The translations under genes and the position numbers were made by a program. The notes below the pieces were generated by a model. It made no database searches, was not told where the DNA came from, and was given only the letters and a program-made list of their open reading frames with translations. Positions 23,777 to 32,783 of a stretch of DNA of 64,000 nucleotides are shown piece after piece. Numbering within the stretch: the stretch's first letter is position 1; each line of letters starts with the position of its first letter. This DNA comes from Actinospineispora acaciae DSM 45401 (GTDB taxonomy: Bacteria; Actinomycetota; Actinomycetes; Mycobacteriales; Pseudonocardiaceae), in contig NZ_JIAI01000001.1 in the NCBI RefSeq assembly GCF_000620785.1, forward strand, positions 1,550,001 through 1,614,000, given 5' to 3'.

Positions 23777-24673
23777 CGGCCAGCGGTAGCCGCGACGCTC
23801 GAATGCCGCCCGGAGCTGGTACTCCACGCGAGTGCTGTCGCTCAGGTCGTCGCTCCCTACCGGGATGACCAGCCACCCGCGCCGACGCAGGTCCTCCGCG
23901 CGGAGATCATCCTCCGCCTCCCGGCCGGCGTGAACGGCGTAGCCGTTGTACTCCAGCGCGACGCGCTGGTCGGGCCACGCCAGGTCGAGGCGGTACACCT
24001 CCACCCCGGCCGGTGACAGCACGGGCCAGTTGGCCTCGGGCGGCGGGAAACCGAGATCGACGACCTCGAGCAGCAGCCAACTCTCCGGCGGCGACTCGGC
24101 CCGGCCGCTCGCCAACCCGAGCAGCCGCGCCCCTCTCCTGGTACCGCGCGGGTCGGGCCGACTCTTCAAGCGCTGACCGACCCGAGCGCGGAATACCTCC
24201 CGCCGCTCCGGCGGCTGCGCGACGAGCATCTGATCGGTCACGGCGATCGCGTCGCGCGGCCGAGCCGTACACAACAAGTCGCAGGTCACCCGCTCCGCGC
24301 CGAGGACAGGCAGGCCGTCGATCTCGATCACGTCGGTGGGCGGGATCGAACCGTTGTGGACCACCAGACCAGTCCGAGTCCGCGCCGGATGGCCGTACGG
24401 CACCAGCACGTGGACATCGGCGTCGTCGATCGCCGTGCACCCGTGCAACCCAGCCGCCGTCGGCCCCGCGAGGACCGATCCACGCCCATGGAGTAGCAAC
24501 GCGGCGGCCGCTCGGGTCCGCACCTCCGTGGCCCGCTCGGCGTCGACCAGCACCCGGCGCCACAGCCGGACCAGGGCGCCATGGAGCAGCGCCGCTCGGA
24601 CCGGGTAGCGACCGACGCGCTCGATCAGGTCTCGTTGCAGGTAGGTGCCATGCAGTCCGAGGGGGAGATCCAT
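23768..24673 (-). CDS. AbiEi-like/DUF559 endonuclease-fold protein
   Basis: 301 residues. The N-terminal half resembles AbiEi-type antitoxin regions (RAAAALLLHGRGSVLAGPTAAGLHG, DVIEIDGLPVLGAERVTCDLL). The C-terminal ~100 residues are DUF559, a Vsr-like PD-(D/E)XK fold: YRLDLAWP, VALEYNGYAVHAGR, LRRRGWLVIPV. The candidate catalytic acids are the Asp of LDLAWP and the Glu of LEYNG. Nuclease activity is not proven for this group. It is the only gene inside the inverted-repeat cassette. The ATG at 24673 lacks a clear ribosome-binding site. Confidence 0.8.
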   Translation of the reverse strand: MDLPLGLHGTYLQRDLIERVGRYPVRAALLHGALVRLWRRVLVDAERATEVRTRAAAALLLHGRGSVLAGPTAAGLHGCTAIDDADVHVLVPYGHPARTRTGLVVHNGSIPPTDVIEIDGLPVLGAERVTCDLLCTARPRDAIAVTDQMLVAQPPERREVFRARVGQRLKSRPDPRGTRRGARLLGLASGRAESPPESWLLLEVVDLGFPPPEANWPVLSPAGVEVYRLDLAWPDQRVALEYNGYAVHAGREAEDDLRAEDLRRRGWLVIPVGSDDLSDSTRVEYQLRAAFERRGYRWPVC

Positions 24674-24724
24674 CCGGCCACGATCGTCCGGAACGCGTCA
24701 CAACGAGACGCAAAGTCCGGCGCT

Positions 24725-24752
24725 TGTGGACAACCACCGTCGATGTGGATAA
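24725..24752. promoter_or_regulatory. Two DnaA-box-like 9-mers upstream of the DUF559 gene
   Basis: On the minus strand TTATCCACA (24752-24744) matches the general DnaA box and TTGTCCACA (24733-24725) the form reported for Streptomyces DnaA. They are 19 bp apart and lie between the gene start and the right arm. They may be regulatory rather than replicative. Confidence 0.4.
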
Positions 24753-24766
24753 CCGCCCGCCCCGAC

Positions 24767-24827
24767 GTGTGCTGAAACGCCCGACTCAGTGTGCTGAGAG
24801 CCCCGACTCGCGGGTGGGGGGTACGGG
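24767..24827 (-). repeat. Right inverted-repeat arm of the cassette
   Basis: Reverse complement of the left arm with two differences, and likewise two tandem 22-nt units. It ends 17 bp from the stop of the pxpB gene. Confidence 0.85.
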
Positions 24828-24844
24828 TGGGGTTCGCCGGGGGG

Positions 24845-25462
24845 TCACCTGCCGGCTTTGACGAACTTGACGCGGGTGCCGGGTACCAGGAGTGCGGGTG
24901 GGTCGCGGTGGATCTCCCAGACGCTCAGGTCGGTCTGGCCGATGAGCTGCCAGCCGCCGGGCGAGGCGCGCGGGTAGATGGCGCTGAAGCCGCCGGCCAG
25001 GCCGACGGCGCCGGGCGGGACCTTGGTGCGGGACTCCGGGCGCCGGGGCACCGCGAGCCTCGGGTCGCCGTCGGCGAGGTAGGCGAACCCGGGCGAGAAG
25101 CCGCCGAACGCCACCGTCCACTCCCGGCCGGTGTGGGCCTCGATCAGCTCGCTCCTGGTCAGGCCGGTGTGCTCGGCGACGGCGTCCAGGTCGGCGCCGT
25201 CGTAGCGGACCGGGACCTGGACCAGTGCGGATGCGGGCGCCAGCTCGGCGTTCGGCGTGGTCGACCGCAGCTCGCGCTCCAGCCGGGACGGATCGGTGCG
25301 CGAAGGGTCGTACCGGACCAGCAGGGTCGTCGCGGCCGGCACCAGGTCGATCGTCCCCGCCGGCGGGGCCTCGGCCAGCGCGGCGTACATCCGCCGTACC
25401 AACGCCAGGTCGCCGAACTCCAGCAGGAGCCCGGTGTCGCCGCAGCGCAGCACCCGGAACAT
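24845..25462 (-). CDS. pxpB: 5-oxoprolinase subunit PxpB (KipI-like)
   Basis: 205 residues of the allophanate-hydrolase subunit 1 family: RVLRCGDTGLLLEFGD at the start, PVRYDGADLDAVAEHTGL, and the conserved FGGFSPGFAYL...DPRLAVPRRPESRTKVPPGAVG. It acts with PxpA and PxpC in ATP-dependent cleavage of 5-oxoproline. The ATG at 25462 gives the family N-terminus; no Shine-Dalgarno is seen. It is divergent from pxpA, and no pxpC is nearby. Confidence 0.9.
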   Translation of the reverse strand: MFRVLRCGDTGLLLEFGDLALVRRMYAALAEAPPAGTIDLVPAATTLLVRYDPSRTDPSRLERELRSTTPNAELAPASALVQVPVRYDGADLDAVAEHTGLTRSELIEAHTGREWTVAFGGFSPGFAYLADGDPRLAVPRRPESRTKVPPGAVGLAGGFSAIYPRASPGGWQLIGQTDLSVWEIHRDPPALLVPGTRVKFVKAGR

Positions 25463-25610
25463 ATCGGAAGTATCCGGCCGGCCGCGCGGGTTCGCCCTGG
25501 CACTAGTCGCCAAAGAAGCGCCGGCAACGACGAAGAACTCTGACGAAGTCCCGGGTCGGGGCCCGTGGTTATGGTCCGAATGCGGGCATCGGACGAGCCG
25601 AGGGGAACCC

Positions 25611-26387
25611 ATGACATCCGTAGAGGTGGCGCTCACGACCGACATCGGTGAGGGGTTCGGGCGGTGGGTTCTTGCCGACGACGATGCCCTGCTCGACGTC
25701 GTGACCAGCGCGAACGTCGCCTGTGGGTTCCACGCCGGCGACCCGGACATCATGCGCCGGACCTGCGAGCGCGCGGCGCGCAACGGCGTCGCGGTGGGCG
25801 CCCAGGTCAGCTACCGAGACCTGGCCGGCTTCGGCCGCCGCTACGTGGCGGTGCCCGGCGAGACGCTCGCGAACGACCTGCTCTACCAGATCGGCGCGCT
25901 CGACGCGTTCGCCCGCGCCGCCGGCACCCGGGTGTCCTACGTCCGCGCCCACGGCGCGCTGTACAACGTGGCCGCGACGAACGAGGAGCACGCGGCGGCG
26001 ATCGTCGAGGCCGTCCGGCTGTGGGACCCGGGGCTGCCGGTGCTCGCCCAGGTCGGCACCGCGACCTGGAAGCACGCGGAGCGGGCCGGCGTCCGCGCCA
26101 TCGCCGAGGCGTTCGTCGACAGGGCCTACACCGGCGACGGCCTGCTGCTCCCCCGCACCCACCCGGAGGCGCTGCTCGGCGACGCCGACGAGGCCGCGGC
26201 GCGCGCCGTGCGGATCGTCACCGACCGCGAGCTGACCGCCATCGACGGCGAGACGGTCACCGTCGACGGGCGGGCGCTGCTCGTGCACTCCGACACGCCG
26301 GGCGCGCTGGCCATCGCCACCCGCACCCGGCGGGCGCTGCTCGACGCGGGCATCCGGCTGGTGCCGCTGTCCGAGCTCGCGCCCTGA
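25611..26387 (+). CDS. pxpA: 5-oxoprolinase subunit PxpA (LamB/YcsF family)
   Basis: 258 residues. Family motifs LTTDIGEGFGRW, SANVACGFHAGDPDIM, GAQVSYRDLAGFGRR, YVRAHGALYN and EAFVDRAYTGDGLLLPR are all present. It works with PxpB/PxpC on 5-oxoproline; some homologues act on related lactams. GAGGGGA precedes the ATG at 25611. It is followed after 28 bp by the LLM gene, likely in one operon. Confidence 0.92.
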   Translation: MTSVEVALTTDIGEGFGRWVLADDDALLDVVTSANVACGFHAGDPDIMRRTCERAARNGVAVGAQVSYRDLAGFGRRYVAVPGETLANDLLYQIGALDAFARAAGTRVSYVRAHGALYNVAATNEEHAAAIVEAVRLWDPGLPVLAQVGTATWKHAERAGVRAIAEAFVDRAYTGDGLLLPRTHPEALLGDADEAAARAVRIVTDRELTAIDGETVTVDGRALLVHSDTPGALAIATRTRRALLDAGIRLVPLSELAP

Positions 26388-26415
26388 CCCGCCCACCGAC
26401 GATCGGGGAGAACCC

Positions 26416-27375
26416 ATGTCTGTCAGCTACGGGCTCGCGCTGGAGAACTTCACCTCGGCGGCGAGCAACCCCGACATCGACGCGCTCGTCGGCTACGCGC
26501 GGCGCGCCGAGGAGCTGGGCTTCACCGGGCTGTGGGCCTGGGACCACCTCTTCCTCGGCTCGCGCCAGCCGTTCCCCTGCCTGGAGGCGCTCACCACGCT
26601 GACCACCCTGGCCGCGCACACCACGACGATCGGGCTGGGCACCGGCGTGCTGGTGCTGCCCATCCGGGACCCGGCGCTGCTGGCCAGGACCGCCACCAGC
26701 ATCCAGGCGATCTCGAAGGGCCGGCTCACCCTCGGCGTGGCCGCCGGCTGGTACCGGCGCGAGTTCGACGCGACGGGCACGCCGTTCCGGGGCCGGGGCG
26801 CACGGTTCGAGCGCAACCTCGACATCTGCTACCGGCTCTGGGCGGACGACGAGGTGACCGGCGAGTGGGACGACCTGAGCTTCCGCCGGGTGCGGATGCT
26901 GCCGCGCCCGACACCCCGGCCGCGCCTGCTCATCGGCGGCTACGTCGACCGGGTGCTGCGCAGGGTGGCCACCCTCGGCGACGGCTGGCTGACCTACTTC
27001 TACCGGGCCGAGGACTTCGCCAGGTCCTGGTACCGGATCCGGGACCACGCCGCCGACGCCGGCAGGGACCCGAACGCGCTCACCAACGTTGCCCAGCTGC
27101 CGATCTGCATCGACGAGTCGTTCGAGGCCGCGGACCGGAAGGTCGGGCCGTGGCTGGCCGAGTACTTCGACAACCCGGAGTGGAGCGACGCGACCCCGGA
27201 GAGCGCGATCCGGGGCACCCCCGAACAGTGCGCCGAGCAGCTCGCCGAGCACATCTCCGCCGGCGTCGAGCACATCGCGCTGGTGCCTTACCGGTACCGG
27301 CAAGAGCAGGTCGAGCGGTTCGCGTCGGAGGTGCGGCCGTTGCTGTCGGGTCTCGCGGCGGCGACCTCCCGATGA
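26416..27375 (+). CDS. LLM-class (F420/FMN-dependent) oxidoreductase
   Basis: 319-residue luciferase-like TIM-barrel enzyme. It shows ARRAEELGFTGLWAWDHL, LGTGVLVLPIRDPALLARTATSIQAIS, LTLGVAAGWYRREFDATG and RPRLLIGGY. F420 or FMN use cannot be told apart here. It overlaps the CoA-transferase alpha gene (ATGA) and so belongs to the pxpA-LLM-CoA-transferase operon. Confidence 0.88.
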   Translation: MSVSYGLALENFTSAASNPDIDALVGYARRAEELGFTGLWAWDHLFLGSRQPFPCLEALTTLTTLAAHTTTIGLGTGVLVLPIRDPALLARTATSIQAISKGRLTLGVAAGWYRREFDATGTPFRGRGARFERNLDICYRLWADDEVTGEWDDLSFRRVRMLPRPTPRPRLLIGGYVDRVLRRVATLGDGWLTYFYRAEDFARSWYRIRDHAADAGRDPNALTNVAQLPICIDESFEAADRKVGPWLAEYFDNPEWSDATPESAIRGTPEQCAEQLAEHISAGVEHIALVPYRYRQEQVERFASEVRPLLSGLAAATSR

Positions 27376-28301
27376 CCGAGCTCCCGATGACCGGAGGCCG
27401 GCCGGTGCTGGACAAGGTCACCACGGCGGCCGAGGCGGTCGGGCTGGTGCGCGACGGGGACCACGTGGCGGTCGGGGGCACGAACTACTCCCGGACGCCG
27501 ATGGCGCTGGTGTTCGAGCTGCTGCGGCAACGGCGGACCGGGCTGACGGTGTCCCGGCCGCTGTCCTGCTTCGAGGCCGAGCTGCTGCTGGCCACCGGCA
27601 CCGCGGACACGCTGATGACCAGTTGGGTGGGCATCGGGCACGGGTGGGGGCTGGCGCGGGTGGTGCGCCACTTCGTGGAGAGCGGCTCCGCCCGGTTCGA
27701 GGAGTGGAGCCACCTGGCGCTGGGCATGCGCTACCGCGCGGCCGCGATGGGCGTGCCGTTCCTGCCGACCTCCACGATGCTCGGCTCCGACCTGGTGGAA
27801 CGGACCGGCGCCCGCACCGTGACCTGCCCGTACACCGAGCAGACGCTGCTCGCGGTGCCGGCGCTGCACCCGGACGTGGCGTTCCTGCACGTGCAGCGCG
27901 CGGACCGGTACGGCAACGCGCAGATCGACGGCTACCCGTTCATGGACGTGGACATGGCGTACGCGGCGCGGCGGGTGGTGCTGAGCGCGGAGGAGATCGT
28001 CGAGCCGGAGCTGTTGCGCCGCGAGCCGACCCGGACGGTCATCCCGCACTTCGCGGTGGACGCGGTGGTGCACCAGCCGTACGGCTCGTACCCGCACGAG
28101 TGCTACGGCGGCTACGAGGTCGACGCCGAGCACTTCACCGAGTACATGAACCAGGTCAGGGAGCACGGTGTCGAGGGCGCGCGGCGCTACGTCGACGCGC
28201 ACGTCCGCGCCCACGCCGACTTCGCGGGGTTCCTCGCGACGGTCGGCCCGGAGCGGCTGGCGCGGCGGCGCCGGGGAGCGCAGGAGCTGATGCCGGCATG
28301 A
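27372..28301 (+). CDS. CoA-transferase subunit A (glutaconate/IpdA-like)
   Basis: 309 residues of the class I CoA-transferase alpha family: LVRDGDHVAVGGTNYSRTPMAL, a glycine-rich SWVGIGHGWGLA, and HVQRADRYGNAQIDGYPFMD. It pairs with the next gene, with which it overlaps by 4 bp. It would activate or transfer CoA among short organic acids, or act as a ring-opening hydrolase like IpdAB. An alternative ATG lies at 27387. Confidence 0.87.
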   Translation: MTELPMTGGRPVLDKVTTAAEAVGLVRDGDHVAVGGTNYSRTPMALVFELLRQRRTGLTVSRPLSCFEAELLLATGTADTLMTSWVGIGHGWGLARVVRHFVESGSARFEEWSHLALGMRYRAAAMGVPFLPTSTMLGSDLVERTGARTVTCPYTEQTLLAVPALHPDVAFLHVQRADRYGNAQIDGYPFMDVDMAYAARRVVLSAEEIVEPELLRREPTRTVIPHFAVDAVVHQPYGSYPHECYGGYEVDAEHFTEYMNQVREHGVEGARRYVDAHVRAHADFAGFLATVGPERLARRRRGAQELMPA

Positions 28302-29059
28302 CCACCGCGGACGAGCTGATGACCGTCACGGCCAGCCGCCTGCTCGCCGACCACCGCGTCGTCTTCGCCGGCATCGGGCTGCCGCTGGTGGCCTCCGCGC
28401 TGGCCAAACGCCGGCAGGCGCCGAACCTGACCATCGTGCTGGAGGGCGGCATCGTCGGGCTGCGCCCCCGGCCCGGGCGGCTCCCGGACTCCACGAACGA
28501 GATGTGCGCGGCCGTGGACGCCGACATGATCACCGGTATCTGCGACGTCTTCCTCGCCGCGCAGCGCGGGTTCTTCGACTACGGGTTCCTCGGCTGCGCC
28601 CAGATCGACGCGCACGGGAACATCAACACCAGCGTCATCGGCGACGCCGACGCCCCCACCGTCCGGCTGCCCGGCACCGGCGGCGCGAACGACATCAGCT
28701 CGCTGTGCAACCAGACGTTCGTGATCACCACCCACGAGCCCCGGCGGTTCGTCGAACGGGTCGACTTCGTCACCAGCCCCGGCTACCTCGACGGCGGCCG
28801 CGCGCGGGAGCGGTCCGGGCTGGTGCGCGGCGGGCCGAGCCGGGTCATCACCGACCTGGCCGTGATGGACTTCGAGCCGGAGTCCCGCCGCATGCGCGTG
28901 CGCGCGCTGCAACCGGGCGTCGAGATCAGCGACGTGCTCGCGGCGACCGGGTTCGAGCCGCTGGTGGCCGACGATCTGGCCCGCCTCGCCGCGCCGGACC
29001 CGGAGGAGCTGGCGATGCTGCGCCGGCTGAACGGCGAGCTGGCCCCCACCGCGGCCTGA
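28298..29059 (+). CDS. CoA-transferase subunit B (glutaconate/IpdB-like)
   Basis: 253 residues. The family loop VLEGGIVGLRPRPGRLP includes a candidate catalytic Glu, followed by DYGFLGCAQIDAHGNINTS and LPGTGGANDISSLC. Start ATG overlaps the alpha-subunit stop. Its last 134 bp overlap the convergent VanZ-like gene. Confidence 0.87.
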   Translation: MTTADELMTVTASRLLADHRVVFAGIGLPLVASALAKRRQAPNLTIVLEGGIVGLRPRPGRLPDSTNEMCAAVDADMITGICDVFLAAQRGFFDYGFLGCAQIDAHGNINTSVIGDADAPTVRLPGTGGANDISSLCNQTFVITTHEPRRFVERVDFVTSPGYLDGGRARERSGLVRGGPSRVITDLAVMDFEPESRRMRVRALQPGVEISDVLAATGFEPLVADDLARLAAPDPEELAMLRRLNGELAPTAA

Positions 29060-29531
29060 GCCGGCAGGACAGCGCGGCGGCCAGCCCGGCCCCAGCGGCG
29101 TTGAGCAGCACGTCGTCCACGGAGGACACCCGGTCCAGCCGCAGGACGTACTGCGCTGTCTCGACCAGGACCGAGCAGCACGCCGCGAGCGCCAGCATCC
29201 TCGGTACCGAGGCCAGCGCGGCGAACCGCGGCGGGGCGAAGAACCCCAGCGCGGCGAACACCAGCAGGTTGCCGACGACCTGGGTCGGCCCCATGTCGAC
29301 CAGGTCCACCAGCGGCACCAGGCTCACCCGACCCGGAACATCACCGGGCATCATGGTCATCCACACCCACGGCGCCGTCCCGTAGACGATGCCCACCTCG
29401 GCCAGCGACGCACGCCAGGCCCACGACGCCGTGGCGCCGGTGACGCGACGACGGCGCGCCAGCACCCACACCGCCAGGGCGGCCAACGGCAGCGAGGCGA
29501 CCGTCACGAGTACGACGCCGGTGAACGTCAA
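28926..29531 (-). CDS. VanZ-like family membrane protein
   Basis: About 201 residues with four to five helices and VanZ-like features: LVPLVDLVDMGPTQVVGNLLVFAALGFFAPP and VETAQYVLRLDRVSSVDDVLLNAAGA. Some VanZ proteins give glycopeptide tolerance; most are unassigned. A TTG start at 29531 is chosen because AAGGAGG lies 4 nt upstream. The Pro/Arg-rich C-terminal ~35 residues are encoded antisense to the CoA-transferase gene. Confidence 0.78.
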   Translation of the reverse strand: MTFTGVVLVTVASLPLAALAVWVLARRRRVTGATASWAWRASLAEVGIVYGTAPWVWMTMMPGDVPGRVSLVPLVDLVDMGPTQVVGNLLVFAALGFFAPPRFAALASVPRMLALAACCSVLVETAQYVLRLDRVSSVDDVLLNAAGAGLAAALSCRLRPRWGPARRSAGAASPAPPGPARRGGPDRRPPAARTRSPRARR

Positions 29532-29647
29532 GACCCCTCCTTCGCGGTAGCCCGTACAGGCGCGCGGACGGGCCGGGCGGCGTCGGGCGTGGCAGTATCC
29601 GCCATGACCGTCCGAGTCCACGGAAGGTTGTGGTGAGGAGCGCTGTG

Positions 29648-31270
29648 GTGGCCGAGCCGGCGCGGGACCGGGGCGACGGGCTGGTGGTCCGCGACCTGCT
29701 CGCCATGCCGATCCTGGAGCGGGCGGTGGTGCTCGCCGGGCGCGACGGCATGGACCGCCCGGTGCGCCGGCTCAACGTCATGACGGTGCCGGACATCCTG
29801 CCGTGGACCAAGGCCGACGAGTTCATGCTCAGCACCGGCTACCCGCTGCCGCACGCCGCCGACGAGCTGATCGCGCTGGTCACCGAGTTCGCCGCGCGCG
29901 ACGTGGCCGCGGTCGGGGTGAAGCTCGGCTCGTCGCGCGAACGGCTGCCGCCCGAGGTGCTGGCCGCCGCGGACCGGCTGGGCCTGCCGATCGTCGAGAT
30001 CCCCGACGACGTGGCCTTCGACGACATCCTGAGCCTGGTGTTCTCCGACATCGTCAACCGGCAGGCGGTCACCATCGCGCGGGCGAAGGAGATCCACGAC
30101 GCCTTCCTGCAGATCGTGCTGACCGGCGGCCAACTGCCCGAGATCGCCGCGCAGCTCTCCGGGCTGCTGGCCGAGGCCACCGTGCTGGTCGCCGACGCCG
30201 ACGGCCGGCGGATCGCGATGGCCGGGCCGGAGCAGCGGCACCGGCGGCTGGTGGAGCTGGGCCTGCTCGGCAGGGACGGACGGGTGCGAGGGCGCGAGCT
30301 GAGGCTCGGCGTGCACTCCCCCGAGCCCGGGCTGGTCGTGATCATCGCGGAGATCCGGGCCGGGCGGCTGCGGCACGGCCACCTGCTGGTCGCCGGTTCC
30401 GCCGAGCGGATGGGGCCGGACGCCACCGTCGCGGTCGACCAGGCGGCGGTGGTGGCCGCGCTGGACGTCACCCGGCAGCTCGCGATCTCGGCGGCCGAGC
30501 GGCAGTTCGAGTCCAACGTGCTGCACGACCTGGTCACCGCCGGCGGCACCGACATCGAGGACGCGCTGGCCAGGGGCGCGGCGTTCGGCTGGGACCTGCG
30601 CCGGCCGCTGGTCGTGATGGTCGGGAGCGACGGCTCACCGACGTCCGACCTGGTCCGCCAGCCGCACATCGAGCTGTGGTCCGCCGAGATCAGGAACCAG
30701 GACCGGGGCGCGGCCGCCGCGGCGTTCGCCACGAACCTGGTGGCGATCGTCGGCGCCGGCGACGACCCGGCGGCGATCCCGCACCGGGTGTGGGCGGGGC
30801 TGCGGGCGACCAGCCGGCGGAAGTTCTCGATCGGCGTCAGCCGCCCGCTGGACGATCCCGCGCTCATCCCGGCGCGGTACGAGGAGGCCCGCAAGGCGCT
30901 GCGGATGGGGCTGCACAGCCACGGCCCCGGCACCGTCACGCTGTTCGGTGAGCTGGGCCTGTTCCGGCTGCTCAGCCTCATCGACGACGTCGACGAGCTG
31001 CGTGACTTCGTCCGCGACACCCTGGGTGGGCTGTTGAGCCTGGACGAGCGCGAGGGCGGCGAGCTGATCCGGACCCTGCAGGTGCTGCTCGACCACCACC
31101 TCAACGTCGCCAAGTCGGCGCGCGCCCTGCACGTGCACTACAACACGATGCGCTACCGGATCAGCAAGCTGGAACGCCTGGTCGGCCCGCTCATGTCCGA
31201 CAACCGGCTGTGCCTGCGGCTGTCCGTGGCGCTGCAGGCGCTGGAGATGTACGAGGTCCGCGGCCGGTAG
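29648..31270 (+). CDS. PucR-family transcriptional regulator
   Basis: About 540 residues. N-terminal PucR domain (about 10-125: VRDLLAMPILERAVVLAGRDG), a GGDEF-like middle region (about 290-420) and a C-terminal PucR-type HTH (VAKSARALHVHYNTMRYRISKLERL, near 500). PucR proteins are mostly activators of purine or related nitrogen catabolism. GTGs at 29630, 29645 and 29648 are possible starts; 29648 has GAGGAG at the best distance. It precedes the molybdenum hydroxylase operon by 137 bp. Confidence 0.9.
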   Translation: MAEPARDRGDGLVVRDLLAMPILERAVVLAGRDGMDRPVRRLNVMTVPDILPWTKADEFMLSTGYPLPHAADELIALVTEFAARDVAAVGVKLGSSRERLPPEVLAAADRLGLPIVEIPDDVAFDDILSLVFSDIVNRQAVTIARAKEIHDAFLQIVLTGGQLPEIAAQLSGLLAEATVLVADADGRRIAMAGPEQRHRRLVELGLLGRDGRVRGRELRLGVHSPEPGLVVIIAEIRAGRLRHGHLLVAGSAERMGPDATVAVDQAAVVAALDVTRQLAISAAERQFESNVLHDLVTAGGTDIEDALARGAAFGWDLRRPLVVMVGSDGSPTSDLVRQPHIELWSAEIRNQDRGAAAAAFATNLVAIVGAGDDPAAIPHRVWAGLRATSRRKFSIGVSRPLDDPALIPARYEEARKALRMGLHSHGPGTVTLFGELGLFRLLSLIDDVDELRDFVRDTLGGLLSLDEREGGELIRTLQVLLDHHLNVAKSARALHVHYNTMRYRISKLERLVGPLMSDNRLCLRLSVALQALEMYEVRGR

Positions 31271-31407
31271 CCCCACCTATGGCAAGACCTACCGAGGCGG
31301 CACCGGGCCACCTCGGCGAGTGTCGCCAATGACGCCGCCCGATCGGCTCCCATAGTTTTCAGGGACGCACCACGTGCACGGCCTGCCCCCGTCACGAGGA
31401 GGACATC

Positions 31408-32291
31408 GTGGTCTGTGCGCCATTCGATCTTTTGCGGGTCACCAGCTACGGCGACGGGATCCGGGCGCTGCTCGAGTACGGGGAGGACGCCAAGATAATC
31501 GCGGGCGGGCAGAGCCTGGGCCCCATGCTCGCGCTGCGGCTGGCCCGGCCGAGCATGCTGGTCGACATCAACGACGTCGGCGAGGGCGCGCCCAGCCTGG
31601 ACGGTGACGTGCTGCGCGTGCCGGCCCTGACCAGGCAGCGCACCGTGGCCGAGTCGCCGCTGGTCGCCGAGTACGCGCCGCTGCTCGGGCACTGCGTTCG
31701 CCACATCGGCAACGTGCGGGTCCGCAACCGGGGCACCATCGGCGGCAGCCTGGCCCACGGCGACCCGACCGCCGAGATCGCCTGCGCCGCGCTCGCCCTC
31801 GACGCCCGGCTCGTGGTCCACGGCCCGGACGGTGAACGGGTGGTGCCGGCGCGGGAGTTCTTCGTGTCCTACCTGACCACCGTGCTCGAACCGGCCGAGC
31901 TGGTGGTCGAGGTTCGGTTCCCGGTGATGCGCCCGGGCCAGGGCTGGAGCTTCCACGAGATGACCCGCCGGGTGTCGGACTTCGCGGTGGTCGCGATCGC
32001 GGCGACCGTCGAGCTGGATCCCGACGGGGGCGCGGTCCGGTCCGTCGACGCGGCGCTCGCCGGGGTGGCGGACCGCCCGGTGCGCGGGCGGCCCGAGGCG
32101 CTGGCCGCCCTGGTCGGCTCCGCCGGCTCGCCGACCGAGATCGCGGCCGCCGCCGGTGCGCTCGCCGAGACCACCGACCCGGGCAGCGACGTCCACGCCT
32201 CCGGGGCGTACCGGCGGCGGCTGGTGGAGGTGCTCGGCCGGCGGGCTCTCGGCGAGGCCGTGGCCCGTGCCCGTCAGGCGGTGCTCGGAGC

Positions 32292-32295
<4 letters not shown>
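31408..32295 (+). CDS. Molybdenum hydroxylase, FAD-binding medium subunit
   Basis: 295 residues of the CoxM/XdhB type. The FAD motifs are AGGQSLGPMLALRLARP and RNRGTIGGSLAHGDPTAE, followed by the CO-dehydrogenase flavoprotein C-terminal domain (about 180-285). It passes electrons from the 2Fe-2S subunit to FAD. GAGGAGG precedes the GTG start. It overlaps the next gene by 4 bp. Confidence 0.92.

Positions 32296-32779
<484 letters not shown>

Positions 32780-32783
<4 letters not shown>

Larger units (their letters stand above)
23716..24827. mobile_element. DUF559 gene cassette bounded by 61-bp inverted repeats
   Basis: The 61-bp arms at 23716-23776 and 24767-24827 are inverted copies with 59 identities (differences at 23728 and 23767). 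They enclose one gene and its upstream region. The cassette begins 3 bp after one gene's stop and ends 17 bp before the next gene's stop. No target-site duplication is evident and no transposase is encoded, so mobility is inference. Confidence 0.6.
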
